A DNA stretch of 56,573 bases from NCBI RefSeq assembly GCF_013823385.1, contig NZ_PNMA01000026.1, positions 1-56,573 of the forward strand. The letters are read 5' to 3'. Positions 25,725 through 35,482 of this stretch are shown here, one piece after another. The notes under the pieces were generated by a model, which saw only the letters and a list, made by a program, of their open reading frames with translations, had not been told where the DNA came from and ran no database searches. The position numbers and the translations under genes were made by a program. Each line of letters starts with the position of its first letter. Position 1 is the first letter of the stretch. This stretch comes from Hyphomonas sp. GTDB lineage: Bacteria; Pseudomonadota; Alphaproteobacteria; Caulobacterales; Hyphomonadaceae.

Positions 25725-26642
25725 ATGCCGATCCGGATTCCAGATACGCTGCCCGCGCGCGAGACCCTTCTGAAAGAGGGCGTGGCGGTGATGCGCGAGA
25801 CCGATGCCATCCGGCAGGACATTCGCCCGCTGCAGATCGGCCTTCTCAACCTCATGCCCAACAAGATCCGCACCGAAACGCAGATCGCCCGCCTGATCGG
25901 CGCCTCGCCGCTGCAGGTGGAACTGACGCTGGTGCGCGTGGGCGGGCATACGCCGAAGAATACGTCGCAGGAACACCTGATCAGCTTCTACCAGACCTGG
26001 GAAGAAATCCGGGAGCGGAAGTTTGACGGCTTCATCGTGACCGGGGCGCCGGTGGAAACGCTGCCCTTTGAAGAGGTCAACTATTGGGATGAGCTGACCC
26101 AGATCTTCGACTGGACCGAGCGCCATGTGCATTCCCCGCTCTATATCTGCTGGGGCGCGATGGCGGCGGCGTATCATTTCCACGGCCTGCCGAAACACCA
26201 GCTGGAGGCCAAGGCCTTCGGCGTGTTCCGGCATCGCAATCTTGATCCGGCCTCGCCCTATCTTTCGGGCTTTTCGGATGATTTCTCCATTCCCGTTTCC
26301 CGCTGGACCGAGGTGCGCCGCAACGAGGTGCTGGAGCGGCCAGCCCTCCGCCTGCTGATCGATAGCGACGATACGGGCCCCTGCCTGCTGGAAGACCGCG
26401 CCCGGCGCAGCCTCTACATGTTCAATCACGTGGAATACGATTCCTTCTCGCTGAAGGAGGAGTTTGAGCGCGACCGGGAAGCGGGCAAGCAGATCCAGGT
26501 GCCGTATGGCTACTTCCCCGGCGATGATCCCACTCGCCAGCCACTCAACCGCTGGCGCAGCCATGCCCATCTCCTGTTTGGCAACTGGATCAACCAGACC
26601 TACCAGTCCACGCCGTTCCGTCTTGACGAAATCGGCGGTTAG
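25725..26642 (+). CDS. metAA: Homoserine O-acetyltransferase (MetA family)
   Basis: 305 residues, MetA family. The catalytic cysteine is C142 in YICWGAMAA. Residue 111 is glutamate ([12 protein letters not shown]). In this family E111 goes with acetyl-CoA and G111 with succinyl-CoA (shown for Bacillus cereus and E. coli enzymes), so this is predicted to be the acetyltransferase form. It activates homoserine for methionine synthesis. A SAM-II riboswitch precedes it. The next gene starts 15 bases downstream. Confidence 0.93.
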   Translation: MPIRIPDTLPARETLLKEGVAVMRETDAIRQDIRPLQIGLLNLMPNKIRTETQIARLIGASPLQVELTLVRVGGHTPKNTSQEHLISFYQTWEEIRERKFDGFIVTGAPVETLPFEEVNYWDELTQIFDWTERHVHSPLYICWGAMAAAYHFHGLPKHQLEAKAFGVFRHRNLDPASPYLSGFSDDFSIPVSRWTEVRRNEVLERPALRLLIDSDDTGPCLLEDRARRSLYMFNHVEYDSFSLKEEFERDREAGKQIQVPYGYFPGDDPTRQPLNRWRSHAHLLFGNWINQTYQSTPFRLDEIGG

Positions 26643-26656
26643 CCCAGAAGTGCGGC

Positions 26657-27817
26657 ATGACCTATTTTGCCGCCGAGCCTGAGCATGTGACCGAAATCCG
26701 CCGCCAGCTTTCCCGCTGGGTGGCCGAAAAGATGCCGCGCGAGAAGCGCCGGCAATGGGACCGGGAGGCGACCTGGGACCGTGGCCTCTTCCGCGAGATC
26801 GCCGAAATGGGCCTGATCGGCCTGACGATCCCGGAAGAATATGGCGGGCAGGGGGAGGATATCTACGCCGCGGCCGCAGTGATCGAGGAGCTCTGCCAGG
26901 GCGGGCCGACCATGGCCGGGCCCTATATCCATGCGGCCTTTTATGGCGGGCTCAATATTTCCGAGAACGGATCGAAGACGCAGAAGGAAGAGTTGCTGCC
27001 GAAGCTGGCGCGCGGGGAGATATTCCTTGCCTATGGGCTGTCCGAACCGAATGTGGGCGGGGACCTGCCGAGCGTTGAGACACGGGTGGAGCGCCAGGGA
27101 GACGAGATCGTCATCAGGGGCGCCAAGCGCTGGTGTACGGGCGCCGACTGGGCGGACTATATCTACTGCCTCTGCCGCTCGGGCGAGCCGGGCGCGCGGC
27201 ATGGCAATCTCACTTTCGTCCTTGTGCCGACAAAGGCGAAGGGTGTGACCATGGCGCCGATCGAGCATGCCAACCTGCGCTACACCCATTCGATGGATGT
27301 GTTCCTGGATGATGTGCGCCTGCCGGAAAGCGCCATCGTTGGCGGGCCGGAGAAATGGAACCGGGGCTGGGACGCGCTGGCGGGCCGGGCGCTGGACGTG
27401 GAGAAGATCGAGATCACGGCGGTGGCTTTCGGACTTGCCCGTGCGGCGCTGGAAGAGGCCTGGCGCTATGCCGGGGAGCGGGAACAGTTCGGCAAGCGTA
27501 TCGGCCAGCATCAGGCGATTGCCCACAAGCTGGTGGCCGCGCGCACCAAGCTCGCCGCCTGCCGGCATATGCTCTATCACGCCGCCTGGCTGGCGGGCAC
27601 GGGTCAGCCCTGCTCGGCAGAGACAGCGATGGCCAAGCTTTATGTGGCCGATACGGGTGTGGAGATCGGTCTGGCCTGTCAGCAGGTGATCGGGGCTTAT
27701 GGCCTGTCAGACGCCTATGACATCGAGCGCAATCTGCGCGATTTGTTGGGCATGCCGATCGTGGGCGGATCATCCGACATGCAGAAGAACAACCTTGCGC
27801 GCATGTGGCGGCTTTGA
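26657..27817 (+). CDS. Acyl-CoA dehydrogenase
   Basis: 386 residues. Family motifs: MGLIGLTIPEEYGGQGEDIYAAA, YGLSEPNVGGDLPSVET, the FAD-binding AGEREQFGKRIGQHQAIAHKLV, and YGLSDAYDIERNLRDLLGMPIVGGSSDMQKNNLAR at the end. It introduces a 2,3 double bond into an acyl-CoA. It follows metAA by 14 bases and overlaps the next gene by one base, so the three may share a transcript though their pathways differ. Confidence 0.9.
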   Translation: MTYFAAEPEHVTEIRRQLSRWVAEKMPREKRRQWDREATWDRGLFREIAEMGLIGLTIPEEYGGQGEDIYAAAAVIEELCQGGPTMAGPYIHAAFYGGLNISENGSKTQKEELLPKLARGEIFLAYGLSEPNVGGDLPSVETRVERQGDEIVIRGAKRWCTGADWADYIYCLCRSGEPGARHGNLTFVLVPTKAKGVTMAPIEHANLRYTHSMDVFLDDVRLPESAIVGGPEKWNRGWDALAGRALDVEKIEITAVAFGLARAALEEAWRYAGEREQFGKRIGQHQAIAHKLVAARTKLAACRHMLYHAAWLAGTGQPCSAETAMAKLYVADTGVEIGLACQQVIGAYGLSDAYDIERNLRDLLGMPIVGGSSDMQKNNLARMWRL

Positions 27818-28704
27818 TGGACACTGCCGCCGCGCCGGAACTTTCCTATGCGGCCTATTTCCACGACCCGCTGAAGCGGGCGCTGGTGCGCGCTGTGGAG
27901 CGGGCGACGGGGCAGCCGAAACTTGCCCGTCTCTATGACCGTTACCGTGCCGGAGAGTTGGGCGAGGTGGGTTTTTTCGAGGCGGCCATCCGCCTTCTGG
28001 AGCTGACGATATTGTTTGATGAGGCGCGCCTCGCCGCGATGCCGGCCGAAGGCCCGCTGGTGATTGTGGCGAACCATCCCTTCGGCGTGCTCGATGGGCT
28101 GGTGATCAGCTGGCTGGTGGGGCGGCGGCGGCAGGATTTCCGGGTGCTGACCAATTCCGTTCTGGACGCCGTGCCCGAGGCCAAGCCGTATCTCTTGCCA
28201 GTGGACTTTGGTGGAACGCGGGAGGCGGTGGCGGCCAATATCGCCATGCGGCGGGCGGCGCTGGCGCATGTGAAGGCCGGGGGCTGCGTGATCGTGTTCC
28301 CGGCGGGCGGGGTCTCCACCACGCCCGGCCCGTTTGATCCCCTCGCGGTGGATGATGACTGGAAGCCGTTTACGGCGAAACTCATCACCCATGGCCGCGC
28401 CGCCGTGACGCCGGTTTTCTTCGAGGGGCAGAATTCGCGCCTCTTCCAGATCGCCTCGCATCTGTCGCTGGAACTGCGCCTGGCGCTGGTTTTCCGGGAG
28501 GTGCGCCGGCGGATGGGCAAGACGCTGACGGTCGGGATTGGCGAAACCCTGAGCCCGGCGCTGCTTGAGGCTGCTGGAAAACGGCGCGATCTGATGGAGT
28601 TTCTGCGCGAGCGAACCTATGGGCTTGCGCCGGATGGCCGTGCTTTGCGATACCATGCGGCAACGGCGCGCTTCATGGCGAAGAAGCCGAAGGTGTTCCG
28701 CTGA
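27817..28704 (+). CDS. Lysophospholipid acyltransferase (PlsC-type)
   Basis: 295 residues from ATG 27817, which overlaps the TGA of the dehydrogenase by one base. The acyltransferase motif NHPFGVLDG fits the NHxxxxD class near residue 83, with FPAGGVSTTPG as the third motif. Such enzymes acylate lysophospholipids or ornithine lipids. The NHPxGxxDG form resembles OlsA-like proteins, but the substrate is uncertain. Probably cytoplasmic face of the membrane. Confidence 0.82.
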   Translation: MDTAAAPELSYAAYFHDPLKRALVRAVERATGQPKLARLYDRYRAGELGEVGFFEAAIRLLELTILFDEARLAAMPAEGPLVIVANHPFGVLDGLVISWLVGRRRQDFRVLTNSVLDAVPEAKPYLLPVDFGGTREAVAANIAMRRAALAHVKAGGCVIVFPAGGVSTTPGPFDPLAVDDDWKPFTAKLITHGRAAVTPVFFEGQNSRLFQIASHLSLELRLALVFREVRRRMGKTLTVGIGETLSPALLEAAGKRRDLMEFLRERTYGLAPDGRALRYHAATARFMAKKPKVFR

Positions 28705-28720
28705 TCCGGGAGGGGTGGAG

Positions 28721-29830
28721 ATGAGCGAAAGTTTTGGCGAGGCCGCCGATACAGCCATCGAACATGCCGGGGCGGATGCCGCCGCCGGCCTCAAAGCGGC
28801 CCGGGGAGAGCCTGCCGGAACCCATTGCCTGAACTGCGCCGCAGAGCTGGCTGGCGATTTCTGCCATCAGTGCGGGCAGAGCGCGCAGAGCCTGCGCCAG
28901 CCTTTCTGGGCCCTCTTGGGGGAAAGTCTGGAAACGCTGTTCTCTCTCGACAGCCGCGCGGCGCGGACGCTGCCGGCGTTGATATTCCTCCCCGGCAAAG
29001 TCACCCGCGCTTATCTGGACGGCCAGAGGGCCCGCTTCATCCCGCCTTTCCGGCTCTATGTGCTCGCCTCGCTGGTCTTCTTCGTGGCGCTGCCGCTGGT
29101 GATGGGGCAGGGCCTGTCGATCGTGCCGGGCGGCAAGCAGAATTTTGAGGAAGCCCGCGCCCAGGTCGAAAGCGCCCATGCGGCTGGGGAGATGACCGAG
29201 GAGGAGTATCAGGGCGCGCTGGAAGGCTTAGCCGAAGCCGAGAATATCTGGCGCAGTGGCCCGAATATCTTCATCCCCGAGGGTCCGGCGGCCCCCGGCG
29301 CCGAAGAGGCGGCGCCCGCCGATCCCCCGGAAGACCCCGAATGGGCAGGCTTCATGCCCAAGGAGGCGCTCGACGCAGTACGCGAGGCGGGGGCAGGCGG
29401 AGATGCGGAGGCTGCCCGCTTTGCCGAGGTGATGGACAACCCAGGACGGCTGGAAGAGAAGACGCGGGAATGGATTCCGCGCCTGATGTTCGTGATGCTG
29501 CCGGTGTATGCGCTGCTTCTGGGGCTGGTCTATTTCTGGCGCCGGAAATTCCTGTTCTTTGACCATCTGATCGTGTCGCTGCATTTCCATTCGGCGCTTT
29601 TCCTGGCCATGGCGCTGGGCATGATGGCGTCCTATCTGGTCGGGCCGGGCTGGGTGACGTTCGCCCTGCTGGTCTATTCCAACTGGTATCTCTACCGGTT
29701 GAACCGGGCGGTCTATGGGCGCGGGCGTTTCACCTCAGTGCTCCGCGTGCTGACGCTGGACAGTATCTATTTCTTCATTCTGATGTCGACGCTGCTGGTC
29801 GCGGTCATCCTGGGCGCGCTGTCCATATGA
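28721..29830 (+). CDS. DUF3667 membrane protein with zinc ribbon
   Basis: 369 residues from ATG 28721, GGTGGAG before it. Near residues 35-55 is a CxxC...CxxC ribbon, CLNCAAELAGDFCHQCGQ, followed by the family motif RAARTLPALIFLPGKVTRAYLDGQRARFIPPFRLY. One membrane segment follows, then a long alanine-proline-rich loop (about 135-235), then three more membrane segments. Function unknown. It overlaps the next gene by 4 bases. Confidence 0.85.
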   Translation: MSESFGEAADTAIEHAGADAAAGLKAARGEPAGTHCLNCAAELAGDFCHQCGQSAQSLRQPFWALLGESLETLFSLDSRAARTLPALIFLPGKVTRAYLDGQRARFIPPFRLYVLASLVFFVALPLVMGQGLSIVPGGKQNFEEARAQVESAHAAGEMTEEEYQGALEGLAEAENIWRSGPNIFIPEGPAAPGAEEAAPADPPEDPEWAGFMPKEALDAVREAGAGGDAEAARFAEVMDNPGRLEEKTREWIPRLMFVMLPVYALLLGLVYFWRRKFLFFDHLIVSLHFHSALFLAMALGMMASYLVGPGWVTFALLVYSNWYLYRLNRAVYGRGRFTSVLRVLTLDSIYFFILMSTLLVAVILGALSI

Positions 29831-30177
29831 TCAGGCCGGAGACACTCCGGGCAGAGGCGCTGAAGCTTCCCCACGCTCTGGAGCGTCCGCATTTTGATTG
29901 GGCGAGTTTCCGGGTTGATGCCCCGAAGGGTAAGATCTTCGCCACCCTGCCGCCACACCATGAATTCTCAAATGTCTTCCTGACGCCGGATGAGCAGAGG
30001 ATGCTGTGCGCGGCGGAGCCGGACATCTTTTTCCCGGTGCCCAACAAATGGGGGGAGAAGGGGGCGACGTCCATCCGCCTGGCCACCTGCGATCTTGTCA
30101 CGCTGCGCTCGGCGCTCGTCATGTCCTGGCGCCATGCTGCGCCGGTAAAGCTGCACGCGCTGCTCCCGGGAAGATAG
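29827..30177 (+). CDS. MmcQ/YjbR family DNA-binding-like protein
   Basis: 116 residues. RAEALKLPHALERPHFDWASFRVDAPKGKIFATL and LTPDEQRMLCAAEPDIFFPVPNKWGEKGATSIRL are the MmcQ/YjbR pattern: an alpha/beta CyaY-like fold, sometimes described as DNA-binding, with no defined reaction. It is translationally coupled to the DUF3667 gene. Confidence 0.85.
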   Translation: MIRPETLRAEALKLPHALERPHFDWASFRVDAPKGKIFATLPPHHEFSNVFLTPDEQRMLCAAEPDIFFPVPNKWGEKGATSIRLATCDLVTLRSALVMSWRHAAPVKLHALLPGR

Positions 30178-30264
30178 GCGCACCCAAAGAGGCATACTTG
30201 CCAACCAGGGCCGGATTGGCCGATGGTTCCGGCAAAAGAAGACAATACCGGGGGAGAACACGCC

Positions 30265-32001
30265 ATGCCGTTCAGCGCAGGCTTCAGGAATTGGCGCAGT
30301 GTTGCGGTGGCAGGCCTGCTTCTGGCTGCCTGCGCCGCGCCGCAGAAGCTGCCGCAGGCGCAGGCCAGCGGCGAGGGCGCCACCATTTTCCTCAACGGCG
30401 AAATCATCACTATTGACGAGGCCCTGCCGCAGGCAGAGGCGGTGGCCGTGCGCGATGGGCGTATCCTGGCCGTGGGCACGCGCGAAGACGTCAGCCGCGC
30501 CGCCGGTGCCGGCGCCAGCCTGCGCGACCTGGGCGGGGCAACCCTCGCGCCGGGCTTCATCGATACCCATGGGCATTTTGCCATGCTGGCGCAGACGGCC
30601 GGCATGGCCAATGTGCAGCCCCCGCCCGCTGGCCCCGTCCGCTCGATCCCCGAGCTGCAGGCGCAGCTGGAAGCCTGGGCGCTGGCCCATCCTGATGCGC
30701 CCTGGATCCTGGGCTGGGGCTATGACGATTCCCTGCTGGCCGAGCAGCGCCATCCGGCGCGGGAAGATCTCGATGCCGTCTCCACGGAAAAGCCGGTCTT
30801 CCTGATGCATACATCGGCGCACCTGGCCGCGTGCAATTCGCTGTGCCTGGACGCCATCGGCATCGCGGCCGAAACGCCTGATCCGGAGGGCGGGATTATC
30901 CGCCGGCAGAGCGATGGGCGCACGCCGAGCGGCGTGCTGGAAGAAACCGCGCTCTATCTCGTCTATGCGCATCTGCCCCAGCCGGCTGAAAGCCAGCGTC
31001 TTGCCGGGCTCAGCGCCGTGCAGGAACTCTATGCCAGCTATGGCATCACCACGGCGCAGGAAGGCGCCGCGCAGGGGCAGAACATCGCCGACCTGCAGAA
31101 GGTAGCGGCGCGCGGAGATCTTTATCTCGATGTTGTTGCCTACCAGCTGTTCCAGAAGGACGGCGTGATCCCCGAGGAGTTTCCTGTCTCAAGGGATTAT
31201 GAAAACCGCTTCCGCATTGGCGGCATCAAGCTGCTGCTTGACGGGTCTCTGCAGGGGCGCACTGGATGGCTGACAGAGCCCTATGCCACGCAGGCGCCCG
31301 GCCAGCCGGCGGAGTATTCCGGCTACAGAATTCACAGCGATGAGAGCGTCTCCAGCCTGTTCGATCAGGCCTATGCGCGCGGCATTCAGATCATTGCCCA
31401 TGCCAATGGCGACCGGGCGATTGATCAGTATCTGGACATGATGGCGCCGGTGTTGGCCGCCCATCCGGGGCAGGACCAGCGCCCGGTGGTGATCCATGCC
31501 CAGGCGGCCCGGCAGGATCAGCTGGAAGAGATGGCCGCCGCCGGCATTCTGCCTTCCTTCTTTGCGGCCCATCCCTTTTATTGGGGCGACTGGCACAGGG
31601 ACACCATTCTGGGGCCGGAGCGGGCCGCCTTCATCAGCCCGCTGGCCGCTGCCAAGGCGCTTGGAATTCCGTATACGGTTCACAATGATCCCCCGGTGGT
31701 GCCGCCCGATGTGATCCGGCTGCTGTGGGTTTCGGTAAACCGGGAAACGCGGTCGGGGCAGGTGCTGGGAGAAGACCAGCGGGCGAGCCCCATGGACGCG
31801 CTGCGCGCCGTCACGCTGAACGCCGCCCGCCAGTATTTCGAGGAAGCCGAGAAAGGCTCAATCACGCCGGGCAAGAAGGCGGATTTCGTGATCCTCTCGG
31901 ATAATCCGCTGACGATTGATCCGGCGGACATGCAGTCGATCCGCATTCTTGCAACGATCAAGGAAGGCGTGACCATCTATACCGCCGGTGAGGAAGAGTA
32001 A
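30265..32001 (+). CDS. Amidohydrolase family 3 lipoprotein (YtcJ-like)
   Basis: 578 residues from ATG 30265, with GGGGGAGAA upstream. A lipobox LAAC ends the signal peptide, so the enzyme is exported and anchored. The metal motif is GFIDTHGHFAML, with HANGDRAID and the C-terminal PGKKADFVILSDNPLTI. Relatives hydrolyse amides of varied kinds; N-substituted formamide deformylase is one. The substrate is unknown. It ends 3 bases before the next gene. Confidence 0.88.
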   Translation: MPFSAGFRNWRSVAVAGLLLAACAAPQKLPQAQASGEGATIFLNGEIITIDEALPQAEAVAVRDGRILAVGTREDVSRAAGAGASLRDLGGATLAPGFIDTHGHFAMLAQTAGMANVQPPPAGPVRSIPELQAQLEAWALAHPDAPWILGWGYDDSLLAEQRHPAREDLDAVSTEKPVFLMHTSAHLAACNSLCLDAIGIAAETPDPEGGIIRRQSDGRTPSGVLEETALYLVYAHLPQPAESQRLAGLSAVQELYASYGITTAQEGAAQGQNIADLQKVAARGDLYLDVVAYQLFQKDGVIPEEFPVSRDYENRFRIGGIKLLLDGSLQGRTGWLTEPYATQAPGQPAEYSGYRIHSDESVSSLFDQAYARGIQIIAHANGDRAIDQYLDMMAPVLAAHPGQDQRPVVIHAQAARQDQLEEMAAAGILPSFFAAHPFYWGDWHRDTILGPERAAFISPLAAAKALGIPYTVHNDPPVVPPDVIRLLWVSVNRETRSGQVLGEDQRASPMDALRAVTLNAARQYFEEAEKGSITPGKKADFVILSDNPLTIDPADMQSIRILATIKEGVTIYTAGEEE

Positions 32002-32004
32002 TTG

Positions 32005-33153
32005 ATGAAGCCGCTTGTCCATCTGACCCCGCTTCTTCCGGAACTGGCCGCCCGCGCCGCAGAGATGGAAGAGGTTCGCCGCCTGCCGGCAGATCTTGCC
32101 GCAAAGCTGGCCGCCACCGGCGCCTTCCGGATGGTGACGCCGAAAGCCCTTGGCGGGCTGGAGCTTAGCCCGCGCGAGATTGTCGAGGTGACCGAGGCGG
32201 CCGCCCGCGCCAATGCCAGCGCCGGCTGGTGCGTGATGATCGCGGCCACCACCGCGCTCAACGCCGCCTATATGGCACCGGAATATGCGCGCGAGGTTTA
32301 TGCCGATCCGCTGACGATCACCGGCGGGGTTTTTGCCCCGATGGGGAAAGCGGTGGCCGAGGGGGAGAATTACCGCGTCACCGGCCGCTGGCAGTGGGGC
32401 TCGGGCTCGGCCAACTGCACCTGGCTCTGTGGCGGCTGCACCGTCTGGGAAAATGGCGAAATGAAACGCCTGGCCTCCGGCGCGCCGGATACACGGATGA
32501 TGGTGTTCCCGGCCTCCGAGGCGACCCTGCACGATACATGGCATGTGATGGGCCTCAAGGGCACAGGCTCGGGCGATATCGAGGTGAAGGACATTCTCGT
32601 GCCGCGGGGGCGGTCTGTCTCGCTGGTGGCCGACAAGCCGCGCGAAGCAGGTGCCTTGTTCAAGTTTCCGGCTTTCGGCCTGCTGGCGCTGGGCGTTTCT
32701 GCCGTGGCGCTCGGCAATGCGCGCGGCGCACTGGACGCGTTCCATGCGCTCGCCACCGTCAAGAAAAGCCAGGGCTCGTCCAAGACGCTCAGCGAGCGGC
32801 AGACCATGCAGGCTGATTTTGCGCGCTGCGAGGCAGCCTGGCGCGCGGCGCGGGCCTATCTTTTCGCCGAGATTGACCGGGTCTGGACGATTGCGCAGGG
32901 GCAGGGGGATATCCCCATGGAGGCCCGCGCCGACCTGCGCCTGGCCTGCACCCATATGACCCGCACCGGAGCCGACATCTGCCGTACCCTGTATGATCTG
33001 GGCGGGGGCGCGGCCCTCTTCGAGGCGAGCGACCTGCAACGCCGTTTCCGCGACGCCCATGCCATCACCCAGCATATCGTCACCGCGCCCTCCACACTGG
33101 AACTGACGGGCCGCATCCTCTTCGGCCTGCCGACGGATGCCGGCATGGTCTGA
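32005..33153 (+). CDS. Acyl-CoA dehydrogenase-like flavin monooxygenase
   Basis: 382 residues from ATG 32005. It has the fold of acyl-CoA dehydrogenases but the sequence of the two-component hydroxylase group such as HsaA and HpaH: GGLELSPREIVEVTEAAARANASAGWCVMI, NYRVTGRWQWGSGSANCTW, HVMGLKGTGSGDIEVKD. Such oxygenases need a separate flavin reductase, not seen here. It follows the amidohydrolase by 3 bases, suggesting a joint catabolic role. Confidence 0.8.
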   Translation: MKPLVHLTPLLPELAARAAEMEEVRRLPADLAAKLAATGAFRMVTPKALGGLELSPREIVEVTEAAARANASAGWCVMIAATTALNAAYMAPEYAREVYADPLTITGGVFAPMGKAVAEGENYRVTGRWQWGSGSANCTWLCGGCTVWENGEMKRLASGAPDTRMMVFPASEATLHDTWHVMGLKGTGSGDIEVKDILVPRGRSVSLVADKPREAGALFKFPAFGLLALGVSAVALGNARGALDAFHALATVKKSQGSSKTLSERQTMQADFARCEAAWRAARAYLFAEIDRVWTIAQGQGDIPMEARADLRLACTHMTRTGADICRTLYDLGGGAALFEASDLQRRFRDAHAITQHIVTAPSTLELTGRILFGLPTDAGMV

Positions 33154-33233
33154 AGTCTTCTGGCGGCTATCCGGTATCTGTGGCATTCTGGGCCAAAGCG
33201 CCAGGAAATGGCCGGAACATGGAGGATCTGCCG

Positions 33234-34199
33234 ATGCGCAGCTGGGTGTCAGTGGCCGCGCGGAAATGGATGGGCACCGCAATGACGCTGGCGCTGCTGT
33301 CGGCCGTGTCGGCTTTCGCGGCGGTCGAGCGGGTCAGTTTTCCGCTTCTGTTCAACACTCAGGGTTATTTTGTTGTCCAGGCGAGCATAAATTCAGGCCC
33401 GCCCGTTCCGGCGGTGATCGATACGGCCGCGACCATGGCGATGATTGATAGCCGGGCCGCCAGGGCTGCGGGTATTTCCGGGCCAGGCGCGGAGGAAGAC
33501 CGCGTTTCCGTGTTCGGGCTGCTGGGCGAGCGGGAATATGGTCAGGTCCAGATCCCGCAGGTGCGCGCTGGAACTGTGAGCCTGCATCAGCTAGCCGCCG
33601 CCTATAACGACCGCGAAGCGATGCCCGGCGGGCCCCTTGTCATTCCGGCGACCGCCTTTGGCGGGGATGTGATTGATTTCGATTTTCCGGCAGGCCGGTT
33701 TTCAGCCTATAGCGGGTGGCCAAAGCGTGTCGGAACGGTGTCTCCGGCCCGCAGCGCGCTGACGCAGATTGATGGTCTCTATTTCGCCGAGATCAGCATC
33801 AACGGTGTCAAGGGCAGGGCGCTGGTGGATACCGGGTCGCCCGTCAGCCTCATGAATTCGGCTTTTGCGCGCGCCGCCGGTGTTGCCCGCAACGAGGAGA
33901 AGACCCAGCTTCTGCAGGGCGCCACCGGCGGAAAGCTCCTGGCGCATGTGGCCACCACCCGCCGGATTTCGGTTGGCTATTACACCTTCCGCAAGATGGA
34001 CATGATCGTTGCAGATCCCGCGCTTTTCGATGATCTCGGGCTGCAGCAGGAGCCGCTGATGCTGCTTGGCATCGACTATCTCTCCCAATTCCGTGTGCAG
34101 ATTGATCGCAAGCGCAATACACTGCTGTTGACGGCTGCAGATGCTGGCCAGCCTATCCTCATGGAATTCTACGCCAAGGACACGCGCCTGCCCAATTAA
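33234..34199 (+). CDS. Exported retropepsin-like aspartyl protease, two domains
   Basis: 321 residues from ATG 33234 with GGAGG 9 bases before. A signal peptide LALLSAVSAFA is visible. Two aspartyl active-site motifs are present: VIDTAATMAMID (about residue 62) and ALVDTGSPVSLMN (about 200), each starting a retropepsin-like domain. Retroviral proteases work as dimers of one such domain; here both are in one chain, as in eukaryotic pepsins and some bacterial proteins. The first motif reads DTA, not DTG, so activity may be weakened. Substrate unknown. Confidence 0.75.
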   Translation: MRSWVSVAARKWMGTAMTLALLSAVSAFAAVERVSFPLLFNTQGYFVVQASINSGPPVPAVIDTAATMAMIDSRAARAAGISGPGAEEDRVSVFGLLGEREYGQVQIPQVRAGTVSLHQLAAAYNDREAMPGGPLVIPATAFGGDVIDFDFPAGRFSAYSGWPKRVGTVSPARSALTQIDGLYFAEISINGVKGRALVDTGSPVSLMNSAFARAAGVARNEEKTQLLQGATGGKLLAHVATTRRISVGYYTFRKMDMIVADPALFDDLGLQQEPLMLLGIDYLSQFRVQIDRKRNTLLLTAADAGQPILMEFYAKDTRLPN

Positions 34200-34276
34200 G
34201 GCACTTTGCCCGTTGCCAATCCCCTGCCGGCGGCTTCATCAGAAATCATGGTCTGGCTGAGGGGGGATCTGGCCTG

Positions 34277-35482
34277 ATGGTGGCGCAGCAGTTCAGCATA
34301 GGGATCGCGGGCGCCGGGATCGGCGGGCTGGCGGCGGCGGCGCTGCTGGCCGGAGAGGGCCACCGCGTCACCCTGTTTGATCAGTTCGAGGCGGCCGGGC
34401 CGGTCGGTTCAGGCCTGATGCTGCAGGAAACCGGGCTCGCCGTGCTCGGCGCGATGGGCCTTCGGGAGAAGGCAGAGGCGCTTGGCAGCCCGATTGCGCG
34501 CCTGCATGGCATTTCGGTGGACACAGGCCGGGCCGTTCTGGATGTGCGCTACGCCGCGCTGCGCGCGGGGCTTTCCGGCCTAGGCATCCAGCGATCCGTG
34601 CTGTTCGATCTGCTGCAGGAAGCCGCCCTCGCTGCTGGCGCGCGCCTTGTGCCCGGCACGCGTATCCTGTCTGCCGACCCGGCGGCGGGCACGCTCACAG
34701 ACGCCGCCGGAGGTCAGCACGGGCCGTATGATCTCGTGATCGACGCGCTCGGCGTGCGCTCCCCACTTTCCACCGCCCCCCGGAATGAACTTGCCTATGG
34801 CGCGCTGTGGGCGACGCTTCCCTGGCCGGAAGGCAGCCCCTTTGACCGGACGGCGCTGGAGCAGCGCTATGAAGCCGCCCGCAAGATGGCGGGCGTGATG
34901 CCCTCAGGCCGCGCCAGCCCGCAAGCGCCCGATAGCCTCACCTATTTCTGGTCGATCCGCGCAGACCAGTATGAGGCTTTCCGCGCCGCCCCGCTCGCCC
35001 ATTGGAAAGACGCCGCCTGCCATTTGTGGCCGGAAACCGAGGCGCTGCTACATCAGATTACGGATCATGACCAGCTGACCTTCGCCCGCTACCGCCATCG
35101 CACGCATCCTGCGCCGATCCAGGGCCGGCTCGTGCATATCGGCGACGCCTGGCATGCCGCCAGCCCGCAGCTCGGGCAGGGGGCCAACATGGCGCTGCTG
35201 GACGCCTATGCGCTTGCCCATGCGCTGCGCGGCGAGGCGCGGATGGCCGCTGCCCTGCGCCGTTTCCTGAAGATCCGCGCCGGCCATATCCGGCTCTACC
35301 AGCTGATGACCTGGGCCTTTACGCCGGTCTACCAGTCAGACGGCACGCTCACCCCCTGGCTGCGTGACCGGCTGGCCGCGCCGCTGCTGCGCCTTTGGCC
35401 CGCCCCGCCTTTGCTCGCCGGGCTTGTGGCGGGGGGCTTTGGGGCGCCGCTGAAGAAAATGGGGCTGGCGCCCTACCGCTGA
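34277..35482 (+). CDS. FAD-dependent monooxygenase (PHBH fold)
   Basis: 401 residues. Dinucleotide loop IGIAGAGIGGLAAAALLAGEGHRVTLFDQ at the N-terminus and the second FAD motif LVHIGDAWHAASPQLGQGANMALLDAYALA near residue 285 place it in the p-hydroxybenzoate hydroxylase/UbiH family. ubiE and ubiB follow two genes later, but the sequence does not specifically show a ubiquinone hydroxylase. Its 3' end overlaps mutM by 10 bases, tail to tail. Confidence 0.8.
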   Translation: MVAQQFSIGIAGAGIGGLAAAALLAGEGHRVTLFDQFEAAGPVGSGLMLQETGLAVLGAMGLREKAEALGSPIARLHGISVDTGRAVLDVRYAALRAGLSGLGIQRSVLFDLLQEAALAAGARLVPGTRILSADPAAGTLTDAAGGQHGPYDLVIDALGVRSPLSTAPRNELAYGALWATLPWPEGSPFDRTALEQRYEAARKMAGVMPSGRASPQAPDSLTYFWSIRADQYEAFRAAPLAHWKDAACHLWPETEALLHQITDHDQLTFARYRHRTHPAPIQGRLVHIGDAWHAASPQLGQGANMALLDAYALAHALRGEARMAAALRRFLKIRAGHIRLYQLMTWAFTPVYQSDGTLTPWLRDRLAAPLLRLWPAPPLLAGLVAGGFGAPLKKMGLAPYR

